Positions 1 to 13,500 of a stretch of DNA of 64,000 bases are shown here, one piece after another. Under the pieces are notes generated by a model. That model was not told the origin of the DNA, did no database searches, and saw nothing but the letters and a program-made list of their open reading frames with translations. The DNA lies in NCBI RefSeq assembly GCF_001577835.2, contig NC_029521.1, positions 3,539,854-3,603,853 on the forward strand. Reading direction: 5' to 3'. The position numbers and the translations under genes are program-made. Numbering within the stretch: position 1 is the first letter of the stretch; every line of letters starts with the position of its first letter. Source of the stretch: Coturnix japonica (Eukaryota; Chordata; Aves; Galliformes; Phasianidae).

Positions 1-3000
1 GGAACAGCAGTCACCTGATATTGCCCAGGGAGTTCATTTACACAGGAACGAAGAGGATGTTGGTGCTGGAGATCAGGTAGAAGCAACATCACACCTGATA
101 CATCCAAAATGTTTGAATGCAAAGTGCTTACATCATATCACTACTATGTTCTCTAAAACAAAACCCATCTGAAAATTTGCACACTTCCATTTTGTTCTAG
201 CCCAGAATAAACAAAGCATATCCTTGTTAAGACAGTTGGAAGTTCTTTGCAGGCAGATTTTCTGTTGGTTTCTATTACAGCACTCCACATAAGCCAGGAG
301 AGTATGTAGTAGTTAGGATGCATTCTGTAGATCCTCACAAAGGTTTTCGCTTACGTTTCTCATACTGTTGATGACTGGCTTTGGATGCTTCCGACCATTC
401 CTCTTGCAGCCAGACTTGTTTAGTAAGATGAAATAAGCAAAGGGCCTTAGAGCTTGCACAAAGCTCATGAGATTTTACACAGCAAAAAAACTGGGCAACA
501 TTTCAACTGTCTGCAGCATTAGTAAAATGAAGGCAAATATGCCAGAGTACTTTTAATTCTCCCTTATTTCCCAGAGGCAGAGATCTGTTTTATTATAATA
601 GGTATTCCACATAATTAAAGTTGTCCAAGCTCCATTTCTGCGAGCTAAATAACATGCGCAGATAATTACAGCATGTTCCCAAGAGAAAGATGCTAACATA
701 AAAACTCCATAATCTGAGCAATGCCTGTATGAATGAGTTTAACATTTACAGTAGTTATCATTAGTAGTAATATCTAGCTTGCAACAACGCTGTTAAGAAC
801 CATAAATGGAGATGTCAGAGTCAAGGAGCCAAGCTAATATTGTTTAAAAAGAAACAACCTTGCGGACAGAAATTAAAATGCTTTTATGCTGTCACGGGGA
901 CAAAAGACCACATAAGAAGAAAAGATTTCTGACTTCCTTTAGCACTTGCACGGTCCCCTTTCCCATTGTATCTGAATAACTACCAGTCATTACTTTAGTA
1001 TCACAACATACGCTGTGTGAGGAGAAAGAAAACGCTACCTAACAAACGGTAACATGGCACAGGACTGGGTCTGAACAATAGTAGAAGCTGTGACTAGAAG
1101 CATGCTATGCTGCACTGCAGCAACTGTTTCCAACTGAACATGCAAACCACCAAGACTTGTGTGAAAAATCCTTGGAACGCCGTTTGTTTCTCTTTTTACC
1201 ATAGCATGTTGGAACTTGATCTCAATTTAGGCTCCATAGATTGCAAGGTGAAATAGTACAAAGTAAACCAGAGGGTGCTGCTTGCTTTTTGTTTCAGATA
1301 CAATCTCATTGCCTTTGGTTGTGGTGGTTTTTAACAGTGACTGAAGTCTCTTCTCTCCTCCTGCAGGGTTTAATGTTTGGTTATGCAACGGATGAAACAG
1401 AGGAATGTATGCCTCTAACAATTATTCTTGCTCATAAACTGAACGCCAGGTTAGCAGAGCTCAGGCGCAGTGGGGAGCTTCCTTGGCTGAGGCCCGACTC
1501 TAAGACACAGGTAAAAGTTGCTGTCTTTATTGTTTCTCTCCTTTAAAACACAGTAGCAATCCAACCAGCTACTGATAGCCCTTGAAAACCATCCTATTTT
1601 ACTTCTCTAAAATGTTAGATATTGTAACATTAAAAAAAGTAAACGGAGCTCAGAGTACCACGGTTGCTACTGAACAAGCGACAAGTATCAGGGAAAGAGT
1701 TCCCAGTGCTTAACATAGTCCCCTTGTCTGTTCTAAAATGGTTAGCTTGTATCAGAAACTGCCAGAAACACTTCACTATGTACAAGTAAATAAATGTTTT
1801 GTTGCTGTTGTTTTTTTTTCCTTCTCCCTGCTTTGTTCAGGTCACCGTTCAGTATGTTCAGGAGAATGGAGCAGTCATACCAGTGCGTGTTCATACCATT
1901 GTGATCTCAGTACAGCACGATGAAACCATTTCGCTGGAGAATATGCGCAAAACCCTGAAGGACCGTGTGATTAAAGCTGTTGTCCCTGCAAAATACCTGG
2001 ATGAAAGAACTATTTATCACCTTCAGCCTAGCGGACGTTTTGTTATTGGAGGGCCCCAGGTTTGCATTTCTTTCGATGCTTCTATCAGCTTGCCATTGCC
2101 CGCAGGCGTGTGCATTAACAGAGATGCTCAGCTAGCCTGGCGCATCCACTCTCAGTTGTGAGAAGCAAGCAGTCTAGCAGAAGTTCTAACTGTGACTGTA
2201 GAGGGGAGATTCACTCAGGGTTTTATGTGCTGTACTCCAAAGGAGTACAAGGGCACAGTTGCATCATTCTCTGCATTGTGACTTAAGCAGATAAGCAGAG
2301 TCAAATGTAATATCACATGTACAAGCCCAGCTCTGGGTTTTTCAGGCCTGGATCCAACACTGTAGGAGACAAACAAACCACTCTCATTGAAAGCACACCT
2401 CACAAAGAGATGGACAACAGCAGGTTTACAACTCCTACAACGAACTTGATTTTCAAATCTGTATAGCTTGTACATTTCTGCCCCATACCAGTGAGAGCTG
2501 AGGTGCCCATCTGTTCTGAAAACCTGCTCCCTAGGAGGCTGTGGACACCCCATCCCTGCAGACATTCAAGGCCAGGCTGGATGTGGCTCTGTTCAGCCTG
2601 GTCTGGTGGCTGGTGACCCTGCACATAGCAGGGGGTTGGAACTGGATGGTCATTGTGGTTTTCGTCAACCCAGGCCATTTTACATCTCTATGACAAGTTC
2701 TTCTGTTGAGAAAGCTAACATAGCTTCTGCATTATCTAGATAACTTGGGAACTAAGGGGGATAATTGCATCTCACACTTGTAGAGGTCAGAGAGAACTTG
2801 CACACACTGTAGGATCAGAGCTTTTGAGATAAAGATTCTGAAAACAGTTTCCCAGTTCTCTAAGTTCTTGCCTTTGTCATGGCAAAATTTCAAAGCTCCT
2901 TTCTGAAATTATTTGGTGCTATTGCTAACTTGGATCTAAATGTGAGTTGTTGCCATCATTCAAATTCATTCATTCACTCACTGGAATTTGCCAGAGCCAG

Positions 3001-6000
3001 TTCTGTGGCTCTACGCCTCTACATTAGTGCCATAGAACAGGTGGGAAAATATTGAAGTTAATCACTGTTGCTCTAAAAGTGTATTTCTGTGGAGCTGAAT
3101 TGATAGCATTACTATAGCTGTATTTTGTTGTTGTTTTGGACTATGGACAAATGGACAAGCAAAACCATACTGTCACTAGGAGAAAAATCAACCTGTGTAG
3201 CTATCACACATATAAGCTACAATGACAACCACACAAATGAAGTTTCTGAGGTGTGCACTGAACTGTACCTACTTCAAAATGTAGCATTACTACCTGTAAG
3301 CCAACCTGCAATCTCTTGTTGGGAAACTGTATTTCTTATGTTTGCACACACAAACTGATACGTTGCGGTGTGTGTTTGCAAATTTCTGAACCTAGGATAA
3401 GTTTACTTAGTTTGGGTCAGTCAGCTTGCATGTCTGTGGCCTTACAGTTGTTATCAGCAGTGGACTTGTGCAATTTATGATAGCACTGTGGCAATCAAAA
3501 CGTAACTATTTCTCCATCTGTTACATCATCAGCATTCTGGGTACCAGTAAGTTTTGTTTTTAAACAAAGCAAGCTATGGAAGTCTGTCTTCAACTTCACC
3601 TCAGCTTACCTAAGGATGAAAATTAAACCTCTCTTGGGATCTTCCCATCGTTTCCAAGTCCAGTGACACACTGAACCTTGTGCTTGTTTTTACTGGTGTC
3701 ACAGTTTTCCCAACAACATCACCTGATGGTGGTGTGAGGACATGACAGCTCTCCTTAAAGCGTCTGCTGCAGGTTTTATTCCTGCACTTGCACCCCCTAG
3801 AAAGACAAGTTGATCAATATCCTTTTTATCTGTCCATTTCTCTTCCTCTCAGTCAGTTCTGCAGTCAAGTGGTCATGGCATAAAAGGTGTTCACACTACA
3901 CCCACCCGTGCTGCCAGAAGTTAAGGTTTGAGACCAATCATAAGAAATCCAGAAGGTTCCTTCATCTAAAGTTCTTAATAGAAGAGGAAAAATAGTGCCA
4001 CAGGTTTTCTTCTGTGCGTATGCTTAGTCTTTCTAAGAACAACTTTAGCTTTCCACTTGTTTGCTATGCAAACATAACAGCAGTTGAACTTTACTAGCAT
4101 AGTCTTCTCTACAAAAAGAATTCCAAACCTGCCCATACAGGTGGAGGCCAAATATTGATTGTTTAAGCATTCATTAAGTCTGGGGTCAGACAGCTAGTCA
4201 GGGAAAGATCTGTAAACTGAGACCTAATGAAAATTAATATTAGTATTTTCATTAGTACTCATAAGCACGCAATCAAGATAGCTTAAACTGCCCATTCTTG
4301 CATACCCATCATGTGTAGCTTAAATAAGTGAGCAGACACAGTGAAGTTGGACGTGTGTTTCTAGCACATAACTGACAGTTTCCTATAACGATACTGCATC
4401 ACAAGTGTTGAGTGTCTGCCTCCATGTAATGGTGTATAAGGTTGCATAAGCATATCTTGCAATGGTAAATAATTATTATACTGCGTATTATTCACACAAC
4501 TTCAGATTTTGTCCTACAGATATGAAAACCTAGTCTATTTCTATATATACATTATAACCTAGCAAAAAATCTCTCTGTGGTTCAGACAAGACATGTACTT
4601 CGTGAGAAACACTCTGTACTCAGTTTGAAAGTTGTAGATAGGTCAGTTATAATCCAAGGTTCCCATACTGTTCCTATGCTTTTGAAACAAGCAGTAGCTC
4701 TAGCTACCTAGGTGTGATATGTTTTGTCTGACTACCAAACACCATTCATGACTGGGATGTCTTATGAATCTGCCTTCAAGAACATGTATAGCCTCTGTTG
4801 CAATAGTGAGATGAGTTCATCCCTTCGGCTATCACACAATAATCTATAAGTGGAGAACATCCTCATACATTATCGTCTTCTGAAGACTGCATAGCCTTGT
4901 TTCCAGAGTTACGATAAAATGCCCTGTAAAGTGACCCAATTCTTTTACTGATTCAGGGTGATGCTGGTGTTACTGGTCGAAAGATCATTGTGGATACATA
5001 TGGTGGTTGGGGTGCACATGGAGGTGGTGCCTTCTCTGGCAAAGACTACACAAAGGTGGACCGATCAGCTGCCTACGCAGCCCGTTGGGTGGCCAAGTCT
5101 CTTGTGAAAGCTGGTCTATGTCGTCGTGTTCTGGTGCAGGTATGATTTGTTCTTAGCGTTGCTCTTTTCAAAAAGATCATTCCTCTCCAGCTTAACCTTG
5201 AATAAACATCATACAAGACACTGTACTAGAAGTTGTCTTGGTGATGGATTGCGGCAGAAGAAAGGAAGGCTTCCTGATAACTGCACTACAGCTTCTTGAG
5301 GCTGGCTCTTATTGCTTAGCTTCCCTTTTATCAACTCCTTTTCCACACACTTACTGATCTTAACCATTGGACACCTGCTGTCATAGGAACAATCATGAGA
5401 AACAGGGAAAAAAGTTACATCAGTGTTTTCCAAGATCTGTTTTCTCTGCAGATACAGACTGTGTCAAAACATGACATAGTCTTCCTAAGAAGGATCTCAA
5501 ACAAGTGCTTGGATATTCCTGTCTGCTGAAGCACCATGCTTATTTGTTAACCGTGGCGTACTCTTTCCCATAGGTTTCCTATGCCATTGGAGTAGCTCAC
5601 CCACTCTCAATTTCACTGTTCACCTATGGGACCTCCCAAAAAACAGAGAAAGAACTACTGGACATTGTGCACAAAAACTTTGACCTCCGGCCTGGAGTCA
5701 TTGTCAGGTATGAAAACTAATAGATACAGAAATACCTTGATGATCACAACCTGAACAGATATCTTGCAGAACTGTTAGATACTACAGTGTGATGATCATT
5801 CTGCTAAGCCAGCACAGAAAAGCTGCATGCAATTCAAAAGAGACATTTTGTCAGACTGCACAGCTGATAGTTTGCATGTAGCACCAGCACGCCATGACAG
5901 ATGCTTTAAACTTATATATGCCTTCAGCCTTTTACCTTACATACAAAATGGCATTATTATATACAGTACTACAACATGGTGGAAAGCACAGCAAAGAAAA

Positions 6001-6945
6001 CATAATAGTAAAACCCTAGACTACAGCAAAAGAGAATATACTCAGATGTGACAAATATGAAAACAAAAACAAAAGAAAAAAGCTACTTACCTTTACAAGA
6101 CCTCAAGTACACAGCAGCCTCCCACAGACATCTTTGCATCTCCTCATCCCTCCCTGCCAACCCTTAAATGAAGTTTGGGAAGGGGTGAATCCTGGCTCCC
6201 GCCCTTCCGGCCATTCAGCTGCACTGTGTGCACCTGAGTTCCCCTGGGTTGGCCCTTCCTTCTCACTAGGTGCTCCATCACTGGTTCAAGCTGTGACTTA
6301 GCATTTCCATTACAAGATAAAATATATATTCTTTTGCATTTTTTTTGCATATTTTTTGCATATTTTGCTATCAAAAAGTAAGAGTTTCTATTTTATGAAA
6401 TTAGTGTAATGTATTTCTTTTCTATTAAACTCATTATTCTCAATAATAAGAACATTTTTCTGTAGCCCCAAAGAAGTTCAGATGTATGTTTTGTCAACAG
6501 TTGTATCGCTTGGGTGCACTTTGCTGAGTGTTACCAGATGGTTGATGGAGGTGCTCCCCTGCCTTTACTCTGCCCTGGCGAGGCCTCATCTGGAATTCTG
6601 TGATTCCATGGCTCAGTTTACATTTGGACACAATCATTGCTATGTTTACATCTTCAGAATATGCTTCCTAGGTGGACAGTAAAAGCCAGATATCTATGTA
6701 TATCAATCTTATTGATAAACACAATGAATATTATAAGGTGAAGACATTTATTTATTTATTTATTTATTTATTTATTCATTCATTCATTCATTCATTCATT
6801 CATTCATTCATTCATTCATTCATTCTTTAATTATTCACACAGGGATTTGGATCTAAAAAAGCCCATTTACCAGAAGACTGCATGTTACGGTCACTTTGGA
6901 AGAAATGAGTTCACATGGGAGGTGCCAAAAAAGCTTGTCTTTTGA
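1..6945 (+). CDS. MAT1A: MAT1A, S-adenosylmethionine synthase (liver type), 3' part of gene
   Basis: Makes S-adenosylmethionine from ATP and methionine in the cytosol, mainly in liver. The window holds 285 C-terminal residues in six coding exons: 1-76 (end of exon 4, frame from base 2), 1367-1510, 1841-2059, 4957-5139, 5574-5707 and 6843-6945, with stop TGA at 6943-6945. All junctions are GT-AG and in frame. The family signature GAGDQG...GYATDE spans the first junction, and the glycine-rich loop GGGAFSGKD lies in exon 7. The C-terminal end PKKLVF and the stretch [11 protein letters not shown] match MAT1A rather than MAT2A (which ends KLKY). The exon lengths (144, 219, 183 and 134 nt) fit the known nine-exon gene. 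Exons 1-3 and the start of exon 4 lie upstream of the window. Odd point: [10 protein letters not shown] has Gly where mammalian MAT1A has the nitric-oxide-sensitive Cys121, and His where mammals have Asp. Introns carry CR1 pieces and a microsatellite. Confidence 0.98.
2524..2692 (+). mobile_element. CR1 LINE 3' end, in MAT1A intron 6
   Basis: The stretch reads as the 3' terminus of an avian CR1 element in + orientation. It has the block equivalent to 'gaggctgtggacaccccatc', then 'ttggaactggatggtcattg', and ends near 'ccaggccattt'. It is 5'-truncated, as usual for CR1, and has no coding capacity. Confidence 0.85.
6158..6314. repeat. Unclassified interspersed repeat, copy 1 (MAT1A intron 8)
   Basis: About 157 bp closely matching 26186-26334 in the same orientation. 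Both begin at 'aacccttaaatga', share 'cactgtgtgcacctg' and 'aggtgctccatcactg', and end near 'ctgtgactta' followed by 'atttcc'. Because the copies lie in an intron and in intergenic DNA, this is a dispersed repeat, not a segmental duplication of a gene. I cannot assign it to a family. Confidence 0.75.
6545..6602 (+). mobile_element. Short internal CR1 LINE fragment
   Basis: The text 'ctttactctgccctggcgag' followed by 'gcctcatctggaattctgtg' matches the CR1 reverse-transcriptase 3' region. A parallel copy of the same block is seen at about 60114-60155. Only a few dozen bases survive. Confidence 0.6.
6746..6825. repeat. (TTTA)n/(TTCA)n microsatellite abutting MAT1A exon 9
   Basis: An 80-bp run of TTTA units switching to CATT units. 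It ends 17 bases before the last MAT1A exon (6843), so it supplies most of the sequence where the polypyrimidine tract and branch point would normally sit. Confidence 0.95.
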
Positions 6946-7102
6946 CCCTTGTCATCTGTCTTTAAAAACAGAAAGGAAGAGAGGTTCACTAAGATGAGAA
7001 TGCTTCCAGAAATCGTATTTGAAAGCTTTGTATTCAACCAAAGGAATTTTAGATTTTAAATGGAAAGAAAGAAAAGGATATTTTCTTGGAGATTGATTTG
7101 TG

Positions 7103-7158
7103 GGTTTTTTTGTTTTGTTGTTTTTTTTTTTGTTTGTTTGTTTGTTTGGTTTTTTTTA
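7103..7158. repeat. T-rich/(TTTG)n low-complexity tract in MAT1A 3' UTR
   Basis: Homopolymer T runs with interspersed GTTT units, about 160 bases after the MAT1A stop codon. It would lie in the 3' UTR if the poly(A) signal at 7603 is used. Confidence 0.85.
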
Positions 7159-7602
7159 GCCCTTAGTATCCTTTTTTATCTAGAAGACAGAATCTTGTTT
7201 TTAATCAACATAAGACAACAAAACACAGTTTACTTTTTATTGCTGCTCCATTGGTTCCTTTGATAAAGGTCAAATATGACTCAGGTACTCAAACCAATGG
7301 CTGAACCTCAAACCTTTCATGGGCATGGATGATTTTCCCAACTGACTATGGATCAGCAGATCTCTTGCCTCTAATTAGATGATGGGAAATTCTGGGGTCC
7401 AATTTCCTTACTGGAGTTAGCATTGCATACAGCTGGGGGATGCTCTGATGGGAGAAGGCTGGATATCGCATAACTGTATCTTGGCCTCTTTTGTGGAAGA
7501 TGTTACCTGACACATAATACTTCTTTACCAAGTATGTGCTGTTACTGTTGTGTTTCAATTACCTGTGTTTTTGAAACATGTTCTCCTATAAAACAATCAT
7601 AC

Positions 7603-7608
7603 AATAAA
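7603..7608 (+). terminator. Candidate MAT1A polyadenylation signal AATAAA
   Basis: First canonical AATAAA on the + strand after the MAT1A stop, giving a 3' UTR of about 0.68 kb. A second AATAAA lies near 7938. Choice between them cannot be made from sequence alone. Confidence 0.5.
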
Positions 7609-7624
7609 AAGCTTTTTCCTACCT

Positions 7625-10519
7625 TGCATGCAACAGTGTCTCTTTTCTGTTTTCTGACGTTACAGTATAACTGGAGGTCCTTTTCTCTTAGCCTCAGATA
7701 CTCTTGTAGGACTTTTGTTTATTAACATGATTGAATTTTAATAGCTTTTTGAATTGTGACATGAATTTCTATTTCACTACATCTGTGATTATTGTTTAGT
7801 CCTTCTCATTAATAGAAACTTGAAAATGTATTAGATTTTAAACTCTTAATTTTGCCCTTGACAGTATTCTCTAACGTAATATTTGCTCCCAAATGTTAGA
7901 TTCATTGCATAGCTTATTATATTTTACCTAAATTTGAAATAAAATTAAAAACACAGAGAAATAACTGAAGAACATCAGGGAAATGCATATACTATATGGT
8001 TAAAATGTGAACTGCTGGCCTATCCAGCAGTCTCTCATCAAAGAACTAACTACTAGATGGCTGTGCCTCCCTCCTCAGCTGAGGGAGCAAATCTGCTGAA
8101 AGCATGTCAGCATTTGGGCAAGTATTCAGCTGCTAAATCTGGGTACCAGCACCCTCGCTGCTGCTGGAGATGGTGGCTGTTTTGCCTTGCACCATTTCTG
8201 GGTACCTGGTGAGTATGGTGGGTTAGTTGTGAATGAGAATGACGACAAGGGTGTTCTTGCTGTGCTACTGCATTATGTTGTCCTATAAAGTACCAGAGTA
8301 AGTAAATTGTTTGCAGAGGACCACAAATTAATTCCAGTTTAGTTTAGTCCAGGAGGACGTGGGACCTTTGTCCTCTGTGACAAGATTTGTTTGTCAACAG
8401 GCAACAAGGACGAACTTAATGTCACAGTACAAAGTTCACCTGCTTATGGCCCCAAGAGTCACTAAATTCTAGTTTTATACTTTAAACGGCAGCCTGTTAG
8501 ATCTTCTGCCCTGGGCAAGTCATATTTCTCTCCAGATTGACTTTCATTGCATAGCATCACCCAAATAGATGTGGAGAGCACCTGACTGTCATGATTTTTA
8601 AAGAAAAGCTGTCATTTGTTCTCTTCTTTAGTCTGTCACAAACATAACTATGCTTGCTCAAGCCAGAAGCTTTTCCACTTAATTAATCATGCCAGTGTGC
8701 TAGGTGAGCTGTGAGCTGATCAGAATAATTAGCAGGTTTGTGTGTAGCATCCTATCTCCTTACAGCATTTATCAATGGCCCTCATCAGACCCATGTACGC
8801 TCTTTGGCAGACAAATACTTAATGTACAGTTGCACCTTAAATAACTGGAGAAAATTTTGAAGAGACCTGTTTTCCAGCTGCATATTGCTGATCACACAAG
8901 GAAGAAGATTGCTGCTTGTGTGTGTAAGCCTCAAATATGTAAACTTGCTTGGCGCTAGGTCCTGTCAGTCTGCCTACAAACACAAACTTTGGCTTTTGGT
9001 ATTGAGAAGTTGTTTTGCTAATGAACTTATAGGAATGTATACAGGTTTATTTTTATGGTTAAGAAGGCTGTCACCATTCATGCTGACGCAGAGCTATTCT
9101 GTGGAAGTGTGTTATGGTTACCTGCGTTCCTTTATCAAGGCCTCTCCGACACAAGGACAAGAAAGCACATTTTGTCAGCAGAGTGGAGGCCCTGCCATTG
9201 GCTTTGCTGCTTCAGGATCTCATAATGGGTTATACTGCAACTAAGAGAAGCGAACGAGGAAACAAAATAAATACAAAGACACCTGAAAGAATGCTGCGTA
9301 AATACGTTTCATAACCTGGAGTGAAAGCAGAACAACTCTGTCACAACCAAAACAAATATCAGGTGAAAAAAAAAAAACTGTTCTATGCTAAGAGTAACAA
9401 GAAGAACCATTGACGAATTTGGTGTTGGTGGCATGCATGGAGGGTTGTTATTTTATATCTTAAAATGCCTGTGTGTTCCCTAGGATAGGTGATGTAAAGC
9501 ACAAAACTGTAGGTTGGCTACATAATATCGGAGGCCCAAGAACAGACTTGATGTTTAAAGTGCTGGGATGTGCAGCCTTCTGGGCTTATGGGGTTGGTGC
9601 AGGTCTGTGCACTGGATGCTGGTGCGTGTGGCAGGTGAGAGGCCAAGCACCGAGACCTGCCCCTGCAAGTGGGTCACTCAGCCAGTCACTCCCAGCATGC
9701 CAGCAGTATCTGGATTACTGAAGTAATCTGCTAGTAAAAGGCAGAAATGATCAAACCTGAGTGGCAATTTTGCTAATTAATTGGCGACTCCTGTGAATGG
9801 ACCTAAGTGTGTATGAAGCTCATGGACCTATCAAGAAAATACAAACTGCATCTGGAAACACCATGCTACTGATCTGGTTTGCTTGGAGAACATGTTCATG
9901 CTCTCAGGATTTTGTGTTTTGTTTTTTTCCTGCCTGGGCCTCCACTTTGTTTAGTTTGTATTTAATAACCTGGAATTGAAACCATATGGAAACAGGAAGC
10001 CTACCTTACTAAGTAGCTAAACTCTGGATGCTAGCAGATAACAGCACACAGCCCCTTGATCCAAATCTATTTAGCCATTATCTGCTGTCCTGAGCTTTCT
10101 CTTTCAGAGCAAGATACAGGGTTGAGGCTCTTCAGCATAATTATGTCTTTTAAATGGATGTGCACATATGAGACAGAAAGACACTAACTCAGGAGACTGA
10201 TATAGCAATAGAGAAAGAGAGAGGAAGAGAAGGAAAGCATGTGCTAACCATGTTTATAATTCAACAGCAATTAATCCAAAGCCAGCCCATCTCAGTGCTG
10301 TAACAAGACACTCCCCTTACCGTTCTCAGAGCGCTCTGCAGATTGCCCAGTGGCTTCCCAGCAGGTTGAGCAACACTGCATCCACACTGGGTGCTAGTGC
10401 CAGATGCAGTGCAAACAACCAGCCACCTACTTACATGTAGCGGTCTGTCTGATTCCAGCACTTAATCTTCCAGGCTCCACCAGCAGCAGGTAGCCAGTCC
10501 CTGATCTTCTACAGCAAAA
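7625..10519. other. Intergenic, MAT1A to sushi-domain gene
   Basis: About 2.9 kb with no exon I can support. Open frames here (for example 8885-9244 on +) show no domain, no splice-bounded coding look and no match to a known family. The promoter and any 5' UTR exon of the following gene should lie at the right end. Confidence 0.6.
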
Positions 10520-13500
10520 ATGCCATGCCCGTTCTGGAGAATGCTGTTTTTTGTAAGTCTAGCAGGGTTTCTTTCAGGTGAGGCAATATTGTTTTTTGCT
10601 GTGAATAATAATGACTTAAAATTGACTATCTTGTGGAAAGGAAACATCCTACTTGGGAACCCAGCCCTGGGTAGCCACCAATATGCAATTAGATTGCAGA
10701 CTGTTTGTGCAGTTTAGTCCCATTTAATACACAGTTGCCTCAGGTATGCAAGGTGGCACTAGAACAGCAGCTCAGTGGCACAGTTCTCGTAAGCAAGTAC
10801 TGCTATGTGAACTTTGGGGTTCATGTGGGTGCCATAAGGGTTCATTAACCAACTACTTAAATCTATCTCTGTATGCCTTTCAGATTTGTCTGAAACTGGA
10901 GCTTTTGCCAGTCAGGGTGACTGCGACAGTAACACCATAGATAACATGACTCTGAGCCTTCAGGTAAGAGGACCAAACCATGGCAGTTCCACTCACCCCT
11001 TCTGCTGGTGGTGGGGGTAGCAGGGCCCTTTGGGGCAGGCACACATGGCAGGATTATGAGTACAGACATTGACCTGCTGTGTCTTTGATCCTACTACAGT
11101 TAGTAAAAAATGGTCTTATAGATGTGTTTTCCAGTTTTACTTTGCTCTGCAGAGGCAAAGGGGCTTTGCACATAAACAACCATCTCTTTTATCTCTTGTG
11201 TAATGTTTTCAACCCTCAACTTCCACGAATGTCTGAAAGCTGAGTTGCCCGTTGTCAACAAGTGCTTCAGGCTGAGAGCTGGCCTTTTTCTTATGTTTAA
11301 GTACACACTAATCAGTGTCTGTTATAGACATGGCAGTCGCTTGTGGAGTTTCCCACAGTTTTTCTCTATCCACACACGTGTGTAGGCACTTACATATGGA
11401 GTGAAAGATATATTCATGCTTATAATAGAGCAACGGCTAGATAAAACTACAGAAACTTCTTTGTTTACACACTTTCACAAATACCTACATTTGCTTACAC
11501 ACAGGAACTCTGTGAGACACTAGCATTCAAAGGCAGGAGTAACAAACCAATGTATTATGCAGAAAGGATGTATGTACAACTGTTTACAAAGACACATTTT
11601 CTCAGCCCCAATATGAAGAATCCTATCTATTCCTAAACTAATTCCAAGGCTTTTCCTACTCAATGTATTGTTTTTTCCCTTCTAACTCCATAGAAATACT
11701 CAACGTGCCTTCCTGAACTGGCAAAAAAAGATGGACGAGATTCACTCAATCGCCTTATCTGGATACTGAAAGACAGTCTTAATCTTCTGCAACCTGTTCA
11801 AGACAAATGTGAGCCCCCCACTGCAGCCACACTACTCTTTTTTGGATGTTGAACACAGCAGCACCAAAGATGCCACAGGAGATATATATATAGATAGCTG
11901 GAAAGTATTGGTAATGGTTGGACTGGATGATCTTCTAGGTCTTTTCCAACCTTGATAATTCTGTGATTCTGTGATATATGTATATAAACTGCAGCCAGCA
12001 TGAGTTAAGACCCTGCATTTCTTGAGGAAAAAAATCAGAAAGAAAAGGAATCACAGCAGGAATCAAGAAATCAGGGATGCTTGCCACTGCATCATGGGGC
12101 AGCCCCATGGTGGTGCTGGGCCTGGGAGCGGGCACCTCACTCTTGTTGTTCTGGGACACACTTGGGTAGTTCTAACCCTGACAGCGCTGAATGCTGGTGC
12201 TGTGGATGCAAAGACCTCTCTGACCCACTTTTAAAGCACCACTTTGGCTGTCAGTCACTTTGTCCTCTCAGTGACAAGATGAAAGATGGGGCATTGCCAA
12301 CATAAAAACAAATATGCTTTTAAGCAAACAAAAATGCCTGCTTTGCCCAAGTCATGTAGCGGAGAAGTTATCACCTGCACCAGGTCAATGACTATGCATA
12401 TAGTTTGCTTGAGAAGAGACTCGTCTACCCATTTTCATTTCTACTTTCTTTTTTTCTTTTTATAAACTCACACGAAAGTTTGCAAGCATCTACCTCAGTG
12501 CCCGCAGCCTATCGCCCCGAAGAACGGTGGGATAGTGTGCATCACTATTGGCAGCACCGAGTACTGCAAACCCATGTGCAACAAGGTAATAGTCACAGTT
12601 CACTGCTACTAGCTTGCTGGATTTATTCATTAATTTACACATGCTTATTATGGTGTACTGCATTATTTCCTCATTACACTTTTTCTCCCCTTTAGGACAG
12701 TGAGAAGTTGTAGTGTTTGTATTGGTCTTTGCTGGCTGAATGTTTCTTCTCTTATGGTTACTGTGATCAGGTTGAGTTGTATTTATCCCATCCCTCTTTC
12801 CCCAGGGTTATGACTTCTCATTCCTCAGAAGAAGCAGGCTGTTTGAAACCTGTGGTAGCACCACTGGGTTCACCTGGACGACTCAGCTGACTGGGGGGCA
12901 GACACTGGCTGTCTGCGAACGTGAGTAGCTCTCAAACATCTTAGCATGGGTGTGGGAGGCTCAGAGAGGGAAAAAACGGAGGAAGGAAAGAGGAAAATCC
13001 TCCTTGGCACATGTGATACCATGAAGGGTGATGCTGGACTGGTCTCTGGTCTACAGGACCAGAAATCTTGCTTGTTTTAAAACCACCACAAAGGTCTGCA
13101 CTGGTGAGCGCTGCTATTTAAGCTGGGACTAGCAAAAAGCACTTGTACCCATTAAGTTTGTGGGATGGTGCATCTTGACGCAAACGCTGCAAGGCACAGT
13201 GGCCGTGTGACCAGCTGGACTGGACTGGCAGCAGCAGCACAAAACTGCAGTTTATCTTGCAACTGTACCCAAAGTGCTTCAGCAGAGCTGGCTGCCACCC
13301 GCACCATTCACTGTGTGTACACACACCATAAAACCCAGCAGCTGTTCCTAGCCAGCAGTATTATCATGTCACATGGCAGCCCAAGGGTTCTAAACACGCT
13401 TCCAATGCTTCCAGCAAGCAGTTTGTGACCCGAAACAGCTGTCTGAATCTGCTATTGATATAATTTATAAATAATTATTCATGCATACACATACAGGAAA

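Noticed and set aside
8885-9244. + strand open frame of 119 codons between MAT1A and the sushi gene
   Set aside because: No domain, no splice support, and composition like the flanking noncoding DNA.
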